Part shown: positions 1-5,458 of the stretch, piece by piece | Position numbering within the stretch: the stretch's first letter is position 1 | Layout: each line of letters begins with the position of its first letter | Source: an uncultured Clostridia bacterium | Lineage (GTDB): Bacteria > Bacillota > Clostridia > Oscillospirales > CAG-272 | NCBI GenBank assembly: GCA_904502015.1 | Contig: CAJGEA010000074.1 | Location: 1 to 8,641, forward strand | DNA length: 8,641 nucleotides | Direction of reading: 5' to 3' | Notes under the pieces: model-generated | The model's database searches: none | What the model saw: only the letters and a program-made list of their open reading frames with translations | Told to the model about the DNA's origin: nothing | Position numbers and translations under genes: made by a program

Positions 1-608
1 CCGATGTAGAATACGTCGCAAAGCTCGTTCAGATCGGCAAGCGTTACGTCGGTGTGGCGGCTCATCAGACCGTAGCCGAGGCGCGCGCCGTCCAGGTAAA
101 GCGGGATCTCGTAGCGGCGGCAGACGGCGGCAAGCGTCTCCAGCTCGGCGCGGGTGTAGAGCGTGCCGTACTCGGTGGGGTGAGAGATATAGACCATGCC
201 GGGGAACACCATGTGGTTGTGGCTACCGTCGGCGTAGAAGGAGGTGAGAAGATGCTCCACGTCGTCGGCGGTAAGCTTACCCTCGCAAGAGGGGACGGTC
301 AACACCTTGTGGCCCGACGCCTCGATCGCGCCCGCCTCGTGCAGGCTGACGTGCCCCGTGGTGGCGGCGATTACGCCCTCGTGCTTTTGCAGCATGGAGT
401 CGATCACGATGCGGTTGGTCTGGGTGCCGCCCGTGAGAAAACGCACGTCGGCGTTGGGATTTTGGCAGGCGGCGCGGATTTTTTCCGCGGCGGCCTTGGT
501 GTAGGGGTCGTTGCCGTAGCCGGGCAGGGTGTCCATGTTGGTCTTGATGAGCGCTTCCAGAATCTTGGGGTGCGCGCCCAGGGTGTAGTCACATTCAAAC
601 GAACGCAT
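1..608 (-). CDS. ltaE: Threonine aldolase-like PLP enzyme (beta-eliminating lyase family), 3' end beyond window
   Basis: The first 202 residues of a fold-type I PLP enzyme of the low-specificity L-threonine aldolase family, which cleaves L-threonine or L-allo-threonine to glycine and acetaldehyde in the cytoplasm. Seen: GYGNDPYT near residues 30-37, a glycine-rich TGGTQTN at 59-65 (cofactor phosphate region), a histidine at 86 in the position that stacks on PLP in this family, and the diagnostic DGARL at 173-177, whose Asp and Arg contact the cofactor. The catalytic lysine should lie just after the last visible residue, so it cannot be checked. The ATG at 606-608 is chosen because AAAGGAGG-like sequence (616-624) lies about 7 nt upstream and the protein starts as family members do. 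It is divergent from the ZIP gene. A related beta-eliminating amino-acid lyase is possible, but DGARL favours threonine aldolase. The symbol is by family only. Confidence 0.85.
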   Translation of the reverse strand, partial: MRSFECDYTLGAHPKILEALIKTNMDTLPGYGNDPYTKAAAEKIRAACQNPNADVRFLTGGTQTNRIVIDSMLQKHEGVIAATTGHVSLHEAGAIEASGHKVLTVPSCEGKLTADDVEHLLTSFYADGSHNHMVFPGMVYISHPTEYGTLYTRAELETLAAVCRRYEIPLYLDGARLGYGLMSRHTDVTLADLNELCDVFYI

Positions 609-646
609 AGCGATTGCCTCCTTTATGAGCGCGAAATGTCTCGTAC

Positions 647-675
647 ATTATACCATATAGGCGCGGAGAATGCAA
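647..675 (-). promoter_or_regulatory. Putative sigma-A promoter for the threonine aldolase gene
   Basis: Read on the minus strand, a perfect TATAAT (647-652) lies 17 bp downstream of TTGCAT (670-675). The start site would fall near 640, giving a leader of about 30 nt to the ATG at 608. The -10 is ideal; the -35 is weak. It is divergent from the promoter at 715-743. Confidence 0.6.
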
Positions 676-694
676 CATCCCCCCTTGAAATTAC

Positions 695-709
695 TTCGGT
701 TTTACCGAA
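695..709. promoter_or_regulatory. Short perfect palindrome between divergent promoters, candidate operator
   Basis: TTCGGT-TTT-ACCGAA, with 6-bp arms and a 3-bp spacer. It ends 5 bp before the -35 of the plus-strand promoter and starts about 20 bp behind the -35 of the minus-strand promoter. The position suits a regulator of either gene. I do not recognise it as a Fur, MntR or Zur box. Six-base arms can occur by chance. Confidence 0.3.
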
Positions 710-714
710 AACGC

Positions 715-743
715 TTGCAATTCTGCTCCGCGTTTGGTATAAT
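715..743 (+). promoter_or_regulatory. Putative sigma-A promoter (extended -10) upstream of the ZIP transporter
   Basis: TTGCAA (715-720), a 17-bp spacer, then TATAAT (738-743) preceded by TGG, an extended -10. The predicted start near 750 leaves a leader of about 290 nt before the ZIP start codon, most of it taken up by repeat copy A. Confidence 0.7.
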
Positions 744-764
744 GGGGATGATAAACTAGATGGC

Positions 765-793
765 AACGATTCAGTCGACAATCAAATTTGGAT
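765..793 (+). repeat. Short word pair, left flank of the ZIP gene and copy A
   Basis: Two words lie here: AACGATTCAGTC (765-776) and TCAAATTTGGAT (782-793). Both recur on the other side of the ZIP gene at 1803-1828 in swapped order, one exact (12/12) and one with a single difference (11/12). The second word opens a 20-bp sequence (783-802) also related to 4201-4220 and 8479-8498. Origin unknown; possibly remnants of repeated intergenic sequence. Confidence 0.45.
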
Positions 794-813
794 TTGTCGA
801 GGAGTACGACTAC

Positions 814-1023
814 GCAGGGGTTTCACCCCTGCACCCCACCAGAACCCTTTTTGAAAACCTCCTCACTTCGTTCGGTGCGAATTTGCCTTCAGCAAATATC
901 GCGAAGGGTTCTGGACTCCTAAAAACCTTAAAAATGATATGCTTCACAAACATATTTTTTAAGTTCTTTGATCCAAACTTTCTTACAAGAAAGTTTGGTG
1001 GGGTGCAGGGGAGAAACCCCTGC
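814..1023. repeat. Intergenic palindromic repeat copy A (MITE-like, 210 bp)
   Basis: The two outer 27-bp ends (814-840 and 997-1023) are inverted repeats of each other with one mismatch. Each end is itself a small hairpin with GCAGGGG/CCCCTGC arms. Inside lie a 9-bp stem (839-847 with 906-914), a small ATTTGC/GCAAAT hairpin (881-897), an AT-rich stretch, and a 12-bp stem with a 2-nt loop (973-984 with 987-998). Related copies are at 2842-2925, 4229-4463 and 7254-7403. There is no transposase and no clear target-site duplication. The copy lies between the predicted promoter and the ZIP start codon, so it should be transcribed as part of that leader. Confidence 0.85.
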
Positions 1024-1041
1024 AAATAAGGAGGCTACAAC

Positions 1042-1794
1042 ATGAGAATGGTACTGTTGACCGCGCTGGGCGTGGGCGGCGCGACCGTGATCGGCGCGCT
1101 GATCGGATTCGTATTCAAAAAGCTGTCCCACAAGTTTTCGGACATTGTTCTGTCATTTGCCGCGGGCGTGATGCTGGCGGCGGCGGTGCTGGGACTCATT
1201 CTGCCCTCGGTGGAGTACGGGGGGCGGTTCGGCCTGCTCATTACGGTGGTGGGCGTGTTCGCGGGGGCGATTTGCATCAACCTTGTGGACGGGCTGGTGC
1301 CTCACCTGCACAAGCTGGCGGGGGCAGAGGCCGAGGCGCACAACAACCGCGATCTCGGGCGGGTGATGCTCTTCGTCACCGCCATCGCCATTCATAATCT
1401 GCCCGAGGGCATTGCCGCGGGCGTGGGCTTTGGCTCGGGGGACACCGCGCAGGCCATGCTCATAGCGGGCGGTATCGCCCTGCAAAACATCCCCGAGGGT
1501 ATGGTCATCATCGGTCCCATGCTGGCGGCGGGCGTCAAGCCTCGGCGCACCTTCGTGCTCGCCATGCTGACGGGACTGGTGGAGGTGGTCGGCACCCTGC
1601 TGGGCTACTTCGCGGTACGGGCGGCATCTGCTATTTTGCCGTTTGCCCTGGCGTTCGCTGGCGGCACCATGCTGTACGTCATCAGTGACGAAATGATCCC
1701 CGAAACCCACGCCCACGGGCATCAGCGCGGCGCCACCTACGCCCTGCTGGTTGGCTTTTGCTTTCTGCTGGTGTCGGACGTGCTGCTCGGATGA
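1042..1794 (+). CDS. zupT: ZIP-family divalent metal transporter (ZupT/GufA-like)
   Basis: An integral membrane protein of 250 residues that should import zinc, and possibly iron or manganese, into the cytoplasm. Seen: about eight hydrophobic segments and the two ZIP signature helices, HNLPEG at residues 118-123 and QNIPEG at 148-153. These supply the His, Asn and Glu ligands of the paired metal site. Glutamine replaces the second-helix histidine found in ZupT, which is nearer the GufA-like subgroup. The loop before the first signature (about 88-104) has only a few histidines rather than a long His-rich tract. The ATG follows AAGGAGG (1028-1034) by 7 nt. The long leader contains repeat copy A. 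No metalloregulator gene is adjacent and no terminator is obvious in the 78 nt after the stop. Family call strong; metal specificity and symbol uncertain. Confidence 0.9.
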   Translation: MRMVLLTALGVGGATVIGALIGFVFKKLSHKFSDIVLSFAAGVMLAAAVLGLILPSVEYGGRFGLLITVVGVFAGAICINLVDGLVPHLHKLAGAEAEAHNNRDLGRVMLFVTAIAIHNLPEGIAAGVGFGSGDTAQAMLIAGGIALQNIPEGMVIIGPMLAAGVKPRRTFVLAMLTGLVEVVGTLLGYFAVRAASAILPFALAFAGGTMLYVISDEMIPETHAHGHQRGATYALLVGFCFLLVSDVLLG

Positions 1795-1802
1795 ACGGTC
1801 TT

Positions 1803-1828
1803 TCAAATTTGGATGTAACAATTCAGTC
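1803..1828 (+). repeat. Short word pair, right flank of the ZIP gene
   Basis: TCAAATTTGGAT (1803-1814) matches 782-793 exactly, and AACAATTCAGTC (1817-1828) matches 765-776 at 11 of 12 bases, in reversed order. The pair therefore brackets the ZIP gene together with copy A. Short AT-rich words can recur by chance, but two neighbouring words recurring together is less expected. Confidence 0.4.
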
Positions 1829-1872
1829 AATTTGTTCCCCCCTGACTAGATAAAAACGAAGGAGGTTGTGGC

Positions 1873-2790
1873 ATGTCCAAGCCCAAACCCAAGCAAGCCA
1901 TTTCCGTTGAAGGTGCGGTTGCCCTGTCGGATGCTCTGCGTTTTGCGTGCGTTGCGGGCGAGGTCATGAGCGCGCCTCTGCCCGTCGCGCGGCGCGCGTC
2001 GCGCTCATCGGCGGCAAATGCGGCCGATGGCGAAAGCAACACGGCCATCATCGGCACACTTCAGGAAAAACGAATGCATGCCGCCATCAAGCGGTATCTT
2101 TGCGACGATATGACCTGCCACGAGCGTCCCGTGCCCGATTTTCTCGTCGCCGAGGGCGGCAAGTCCCGCCGCGTGGTGGCGGATATCCTCACAGACGGTG
2201 AAATTCTGGAGGTGCAAACGGGCGGCTTTCACCCCCTGCGAAAGAAGATCGACTATTACCTCACCCACACACCCTACCGCGTGACCGTGGTGCATCCCAT
2301 CCCCGCTGTGCGCTACCTCTCCTGGATCGACCCCGCCGACGGACAGGTGATCAGCCGCCGTAAATCCCCCAAGCGGGGACGGGTGCGGGATATCGCGCGC
2401 GAGCTGTTCTGGCTCTCGGAATTCGTGGGCAATCCCCGATTCTCTATTCGCCTGCTCCTCGTAGAGCTGGAAGAATACCGCCTCGCCGACGGCTGGAGTC
2501 GGGACGGCAAGCGGGGCTCCAACCGCTACGAGCGGTTTCCAACCGCCCTTTTGGGTGACGTAACGCTGGCGACCTCCGCTGATTACGCCGCCTACTTTCT
2601 GCCCGAAGTGTTGGACGCCCGCTTGGACGACGGGGGCAATCCTCAGCCCTTTACCGCCGCCGAATACGCCAAGGCCAGCGGCATCCACGGCATGGCGACC
2701 TACTCCATGCTCCGCCTGCTCTGCTCACTGGGGCTGGTTGAGCAGACCGAAAAGATCGGGCGGAGTCAGGGCTACCGCGTTGTAACATAA
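1873..2790 (+). CDS. Unassigned protein with PD-(D/E)XK/CoiA-like core and C-terminal winged-helix-like segment
   Basis: 305 residues; I do not recognise the family. Regions seen: an N-terminal part (1-32) and an Ala/Ser/Arg-rich, probably flexible linker (33-58); then a helix EKRMHAAIKRYL (65-76), a strand VVADIL (101-106), EVQTG (113-117) and RVTVVHPI (136-143). The order helix, Asp104, then Glu113-x-Gln115 resembles PD-(D/E)XK nucleases in which Gln replaces Lys, as in CoiA-type proteins. A basic stretch follows (162-172), then an acidic helical part and a C-terminal segment (258-305) that reads like a winged helix. The ATG follows AAGGAGG (1859-1865) by 7 nt, supporting this start over Met32 or Met68. 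It lies 78 nt after the ZIP gene; no convincing own promoter is visible. There is no signal peptide or membrane segment. Nuclease activity is inference and could be lost. Confidence 0.75.
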   Translation: MSKPKPKQAISVEGAVALSDALRFACVAGEVMSAPLPVARRASRSSAANAADGESNTAIIGTLQEKRMHAAIKRYLCDDMTCHERPVPDFLVAEGGKSRRVVADILTDGEILEVQTGGFHPLRKKIDYYLTHTPYRVTVVHPIPAVRYLSWIDPADGQVISRRKSPKRGRVRDIARELFWLSEFVGNPRFSIRLLLVELEEYRLADGWSRDGKRGSNRYERFPTALLGDVTLATSADYAAYFLPEVLDARLDDGGNPQPFTAAEYAKASGIHGMATYSMLRLLCSLGLVEQTEKIGRSQGYRVVT

Positions 2791-2798
2791 TGACAAAA

Positions 2799-2828
2799 CC
2801 GCCCCTCGGACTGTTGTCCGAGGGGCGG
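2799..2828. terminator. Hairpin terminator, probably bidirectional
   Basis: A perfect 13-bp GC-rich stem (2799-2811 with 2816-2828) with loop TGTT, starting 8 nt after the stop of the plus-strand gene at 2790. The plus-strand tail is only moderately T-rich. On the minus strand the stem is followed by TTTTGTCATT, so it also suits the convergent HAD gene. Confidence 0.8.
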
Positions 2829-2841
2829 CGATTGTATGTTG

Positions 2842-2925
2842 CTTGGGGGCGTTGCCCCAAACCCCGCTCAAGGTGCTTTTGGGGGGAAAAGCAGCTTGAG
2901 AATCCTTAAAAAGCTGATTAAAAAT
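2842..2925. repeat. Intergenic palindromic repeat copy D (degenerate, left part only)
   Basis: It begins with a GGGGGC-GTT-GCCCC hairpin (about 2843-2860), like the left end of copy B. A 14-bp stem with one mismatch follows (2867-2880 with 2887-2900, loop of six G), in the place of the central stem of copies A and C, then an AATCCTTAAAAA stretch matching the one after that stem in copy C. The right-hand hairpins of A and C are absent. The region separates two convergent genes. The boundaries are approximate. Confidence 0.55.
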
Positions 2926-2947
2926 CGTTTTGGACGGGGACGTTATC

Positions 2948-3658
2948 TCACGCCCGCAGCTTAGCGATATATTCCATCAATTCGTCAAAGCCGCCGTTGG
3001 GGTATGCGGAAATATCGGCACCCGGCGTGTTGATGAGGCAATCGGTGAGGAGAAACACCTTCATGCCCAGCGACGCGGCGGGCATATCGTCTGACACGTC
3101 GTTGCCCACCATGAGGCACTCGGCGGGCTCGATGCCCAGGCGTGCCGCCACGGTGCGGTAGTAGTCGGGATTCGGCTTGCAGGTACCGATTGACTCGTAG
3201 GTGGTGTAGAGCTCAAAATCCTCGGGCTCCAGCCCCGCCCAGCGGATGCGCTTTTGGGTGGCGACGGCAGGGAAAATGGGATTCGTAGCAAGAGCGATCC
3301 GCAGGCCCGACCCGCGCAGCTCGCGGACGCAGGCGGCGGCGCGGGGAGTATACCCGCAAACCGCGCGAATATCGTCGAAACGCTCGGCGTAAAAGGCGTC
3401 GAATACGTCAAGGTGATTCAGTATTTCCTTGCCGCTGACGGCCGTGAACGCCTCCCAGAACGCCGCCTCGTTGGAACGCGTGCTGTCATTTTTGATCATA
3501 GCGGCAATACCTGCCTGCATGGCCTGCATGAAGGCGTCGGGGGTGTATCCGAGAGGGCAGACCCGCTCCATCAGCCCCGAAAAGTAGGCTTTGGCAAAGA
3601 TCCTTTGATCCATCGGCAGGAGGGTTCCGTCAAGGTCAAACAGTACGGCTTTTATCAT
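2948..3658 (-). CDS. HAD-superfamily hydrolase (phosphatase)
   Basis: A cytoplasmic haloacid dehalogenase-type phosphohydrolase of 236 residues with all four motifs. Motif I is DLDGT (Asp8 nucleophile, Asp10 acid/base), motif II a threonine in LATN (Thr125), motif III Lys161 in CKPNPDYY, and motif IV GNDVSDD (Asp187, Asp191), which holds Mg2+. The helical cap lies between motifs I and II (about 15-100), so it is a C1-cap protein like phosphoglycolate phosphatases and beta-phosphoglucomutases. The substrate cannot be told from sequence. The ATG at 3656-3658 is preceded on the minus strand by AAAGGAAA (3664-3671) and its own promoter. It stands alone: convergent with the nuclease-like gene on one side and divergent from the YccF gene on the other. 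Superfamily call firm, substrate unknown. Confidence 0.92.
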   Translation of the reverse strand: MIKAVLFDLDGTLLPMDQRIFAKAYFSGLMERVCPLGYTPDAFMQAMQAGIAAMIKNDSTRSNEAAFWEAFTAVSGKEILNHLDVFDAFYAERFDDIRAVCGYTPRAAACVRELRGSGLRIALATNPIFPAVATQKRIRWAGLEPEDFELYTTYESIGTCKPNPDYYRTVAARLGIEPAECLMVGNDVSDDMPAASLGMKVFLLTDCLINTPGADISAYPNGGFDELMEYIAKLRA

Positions 3659-3714
3659 AGGGGTTTCCTTTCGGTTACGCCGCGCGCGGGAGGCGCCGTG
3701 TCATTACTGGCACT

Positions 3715-3743
3715 ATTATAACACGGGTGTGGGGATAAATCAA
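3715..3743 (-). promoter_or_regulatory. Putative sigma-A promoter for the HAD hydrolase
   Basis: On the minus strand, TTGATT (3738-3743), a 17-bp spacer and a perfect TATAAT (3715-3720). The start near 3708 gives a leader of about 50 nt. Divergent from the promoter at 3766-3794. Confidence 0.7.
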
Positions 3744-3765
3744 GTGCTTTTCCGACATTCCCCTC

Positions 3766-3794
3766 TTGACTTTCAGTAAAAAAATTGGTATCAT
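3766..3794 (+). promoter_or_regulatory. Putative sigma-A promoter (extended -10) for the YccF-domain gene
   Basis: TTGACT (3766-3771), a 17-bp spacer, then TATCAT (3789-3794) preceded by TGG. The start near 3801 gives a leader of about 25 nt containing AAGGAGG. Confidence 0.75.
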
Positions 3795-3825
3795 ATAAAC
3801 GCAATCCATCAACAAGGAGGATCTT

Positions 3826-4194
3826 ATGCGGTTTCTTGCAAACGTCATCTGGTTCATTTTGGGCGGTCTGTGGCTGGGGATCGCCTGGGCTCTGCTGGGT
3901 CTGCTTCTCTGCATTTCCATTATAGGCATTCCCCTTGGCATGCAATGCTTCAAGGCCGCGGCGCTGAACTTCGCTCCCTTTGGCAAGCGAGTCAACACCC
4001 ATTTTGAGCGCCATCCCATCGCCAACCTGCTGTGGGTGATTCTGGTCGGCTGGGAAATGGCACTGGGATACCTGTTCGCGGGCATTCTCTGCTGCGTTAC
4101 CATTATCGGCATTCCGCTCGGATTGCAGGCTTTTAAGATGACCGCGCTCGCGTTGCTCCCCTTCGGAGCTACCGTGACGGAACAACAAAGGTGA
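3826..4194 (+). CDS. YccF-domain (DUF307) small membrane protein
   Basis: 122 residues in two homologous halves, each a long hydrophobic segment ending in a conserved IIGIPLG and a following amphipathic stretch ending in PFG. The halves cover residues about 5-54 and 66-115, with IIGIPLG at 32-38 and 93-99. This internal duplication is the hallmark of the YccF family of bacterial inner-membrane proteins, whose biochemical role is not known to me. Two membrane regions are expected (about 6-36 and 66-98). The ATG follows AAGGAGG (3814-3820) by 5 nt and a well-placed promoter. The gene is monocistronic: divergent from the HAD gene and convergent with niaR, with repeat copy B immediately downstream. 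Length is normal for the family. Confidence 0.9.
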   Translation: MRFLANVIWFILGGLWLGIAWALLGLLLCISIIGIPLGMQCFKAAALNFAPFGKRVNTHFERHPIANLLWVILVGWEMALGYLFAGILCCVTIIGIPLGLQAFKMTALALLPFGATVTEQQR

Positions 4195-4228
4195 TTGCTT
4201 CAAATTGGGGTTTATCGGGGCGCGGGCA

Positions 4229-4463
4229 TGCAGGGGCGTTGCCCCTGCACCCCACCAGAAACCCTTTTTTGAAAACCTCCTCGCGCCGCTTCGCGGAGGC
4301 GCTCGGTGCGAATTTGCCTGCGGCAAATATCGCGAGGGCTTCTGGACTTCCTAAAACTTCAAAAAAATATATTTTGCAATGGTTTTTGAAATATATTTTT
4401 AGAGGTTCTTGAGGGGGTCTGGGGGAACTTCTTTCAAGAAGGTCCCCCAGCGTACTCCCCTAC
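4229..4463. repeat. Intergenic palindromic repeat copy B (about 235 bp, variant right end)
   Basis: The left part closely matches copy A: a 9-bp hairpin (4229-4237 with 4241-4249, loop GTT), the CACCCCACCAGAA segment, a central stem and an ATTTGCC-TGC-GGCAAAT hairpin. A GC-rich hairpin-forming insertion (about 4283-4300) sits where copy A has a shorter stretch. The right part differs: a 15-bp stem with one mismatch, CTGGGGG arms and loop TC (4419-4433 with 4436-4450), then CCCCTACAAAT. It fills most of the gap between the convergent YccF and niaR genes and is preceded at 4201-4220 by a 20-bp word also found before copies at 814 and 8513. The right boundary is approximate. Confidence 0.75.
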
Positions 4464-4513
4464 AAATTCAGATTTGAAGAACCGCCCGCGGGGAGTCCCG
4501 TCAGACTCAAACG

Positions 4514-4549
4514 AAGAACGGCATCCCCAAAATCGGGGATGCCGTTCTT
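4514..4549 (-). terminator. Hairpin terminator downstream of niaR
   Basis: A perfect 15-bp stem (4514-4528 with 4535-4549) with loop AAAATC, 13 nt beyond the niaR stop codon. In the minus direction it ends GTTCTT followed by CGTTTGA, a modest T-rich tail. It could also stop transcripts from the YccF side. Confidence 0.75.
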
Positions 4550-4562
4550 GTGCGTTGTGTGA

Positions 4563-5081
4563 TCAGTCGTTCTCCACAAGAATGCCCTTGGCGCGCAGAC
4601 CTGTGCGAATGCGCTCCATGACCGTCTCGTCGGGGGTCTGAACGGTGTGGATGTGAACGCCGTCGGTCAGATCCGAAAGCAGAGCGCTGTTTACCTCGGA
4701 AGCGCGACGCATGAACTCGTCGGCATCGAAACGGGATGAGATGTTGAGCTGTCCGCTGAGCTGGCCGTAGATGGAATGCTCCACCTGCACGTCCAGAATC
4801 TTACCGCCGTTGTCAACGATGGTATAGAACTCGTCCTGCATACCCGCCTTGTCATGGCGGCAAACCAACTGCTCGGTGACTCCGCTGGTGGCGGAGCGCT
4901 CCATGATGTAGCCCCTGTGCTCCGAGCGAATGGCGTAGCCTGCGGCACGCAAAAGGGCAATGTCCGCTACGATGATCTGTCGGGTTACGTCGCAACGCTC
5001 TGCCAGCGCGGCGGCGTTGACGGCGACGGCTGCCTCCTCCAGTACGCGCAGAATTTCCTGTCTTCTTTCAATTCCTGTCAT
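4563..5081 (-). CDS. niaR: NiaR-type transcriptional repressor of NAD metabolism (HTH + 3H domain)
   Basis: A 172-residue cytoplasmic DNA-binding regulator. An N-terminal winged HTH (about 1-60) carries the conserved recognition-helix run TRQIIVADIALLRAAGY (33-49) and RGYI. A C-terminal 3H domain (about 68-168) follows. His76, Glu84, His143 and His145 line up with the metal ligands I recall for the Thermotoga 3H/NiaR structure (His79, Glu87, His144, His146). The family represses NAD synthesis and niacin uptake genes with nicotinate as co-repressor. The start ATG at 5079-5081 is chosen because AAGGAGC (5088-5094) precedes it and the predicted transcript starts near 5133; an in-frame extension to 5219 would run past the promoter. 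No NAD gene is in this window, so its targets lie elsewhere, possibly including itself. It is divergent from the dapA unit. Confidence 0.93.
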   Translation of the reverse strand: MTGIERRQEILRVLEEAAVAVNAAALAERCDVTRQIIVADIALLRAAGYAIRSEHRGYIMERSATSGVTEQLVCRHDKAGMQDEFYTIVDNGGKILDVQVEHSIYGQLSGQLNISSRFDADEFMRRASEVNSALLSDLTDGVHIHTVQTPDETVMERIRTGLRAKGILVEND

Positions 5082-5117
5082 AAAGATGCTCCTTCCATTT
5101 GTATATGTATGGTTATT

Positions 5118-5131
5118 TTGACTGTATTGAC
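5118..5131. promoter_or_regulatory. Candidate regulator site at the niaR start point
   Basis: TTGAC occurs twice with a 9-bp period (5118-5122 and 5127-5131), overlapping the predicted transcription start of niaR just downstream of its -10. That is where an autorepressor would bind. I cannot confirm that it matches the NiaR box of this lineage. Confidence 0.25.
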
Positions 5132-5139
5132 ACACGAGC

Positions 5140-5168
5140 ATTATACCATGCTTTCGTGAAAAAATCAA
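5140..5168 (-). promoter_or_regulatory. Putative sigma-A promoter (extended -10) for niaR
   Basis: On the minus strand, TTGATT (5163-5168), a 17-bp spacer and TATAAT (5140-5145) preceded by TGG. The start near 5133 gives a leader of about 50 nt. The -35 lies about 45 bp from the divergent dapA -35. Confidence 0.75.
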
Positions 5169-5212
5169 GGTGATTTGGTGATTTTTTGGCAAAAAAATAA
5201 TTTCATTGCCTC

Positions 5213-5242
5213 TTGACAAGCAGGGGGCGGCTGTGGTATACT
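5213..5242 (+). promoter_or_regulatory. Sigma-A promoter for the lysine riboswitch-dapA-dapB-ddh unit
   Basis: Consensus TTGACA (5213-5218), an 18-bp spacer, then TATACT (5237-5242) preceded by TGG. The start near 5249 is just upstream of the riboswitch P1 stem. This is the strongest promoter-like sequence in the window. Confidence 0.85.
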
Positions 5243-5256
5243 ATTCGTAATCAGTT

Positions 5257-5410
5257 GATAGAGGAGCACTGCACGATCAGTACCGTACCGCGAATGGCCG
5301 CCAAGGCCGTACGGGAAAGGCGTGGGTGCCGAAGCGGGTGCCGTGGCGAGCATCTGACTGGCTCTGCGGAGAATATCCGTCGGGCTGTCGCAGTTTTGCG
5401 GAGAGCTATC
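5257..5410 (+). promoter_or_regulatory. Lysine riboswitch (L-box) aptamer
   Basis: The leader carries the conserved lysine aptamer blocks in order. These are GATAGAGG at 5257-5264, CAGTA after the first arm, GGTGCCGAAGC at 5325-5335, TGGCT then a CGGA/TCCG hairpin, GGGCTGTC at 5382-5389, a CGCA/TGCG hairpin, and GGAGAGCTATC ending at 5410. The 5' GATAG pairs with the 3' CTATC to close P1. L-lysine binding in the five-helix core is known to stabilise P1 and favour the downstream terminator, lowering expression. The position directly before dapA fits: feedback by lysine on the pathway that makes it. Identified by motif order, not by a covariance search. Confidence 0.95.
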
Positions 5411-5458
5411 CACCATACCCCGCGGCCACCCGTGGGCGAGGCTTGTTTTCCGTGCTGT

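Noticed and set aside
54..854. Plus-strand 266-codon frame over the threonine aldolase gene.
   Set aside because: Antisense shadow of the minus-strand enzyme whose motifs are clear; it also runs through both divergent promoters.
760..1029. An 89-codon open frame spanning repeat copy A, with a frame giving similar peptide text (PLHPTR, GANLP, ANIA) in copy B at 4191-4412.
   Set aside because: No ribosome binding site and a start almost at the predicted transcription start. Copies A and B differ by frame-changing insertions that realign only by chance, and the changes preserve stems rather than codons. The shared peptide text follows from shared repeat DNA.
1153..1830. Long minus-strand open frame opposite the ZIP gene, and similar long antisense frames opposite the nuclease-like gene, dapA, dapB and ddh.
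   Set aside because: Composition-driven shadows in GC-rich codons (for example His/Gly/Arg-rich text) without start signals, overlapping well-identified genes.
1795..1872. Possible separate promoter for the nuclease-like gene (TAGATA near 1847).
   Set aside because: No -35 at suitable spacing; the hexamer is weak, so co-transcription with zupT or an unseen promoter is equally likely.
3715..5168. Identical TTGATT-17-TATAAT promoters for the HAD and niaR genes, suggesting co-regulation.
   Set aside because: These are ordinary near-consensus sigma-A hexamers; no shared operator sequence is visible around them.
5082..5219. N-terminal extension of the NiaR frame by 46 residues.
   Set aside because: The extension runs through the niaR promoter and is unlike the family N-terminus; the ATG at 5081 has the binding site.
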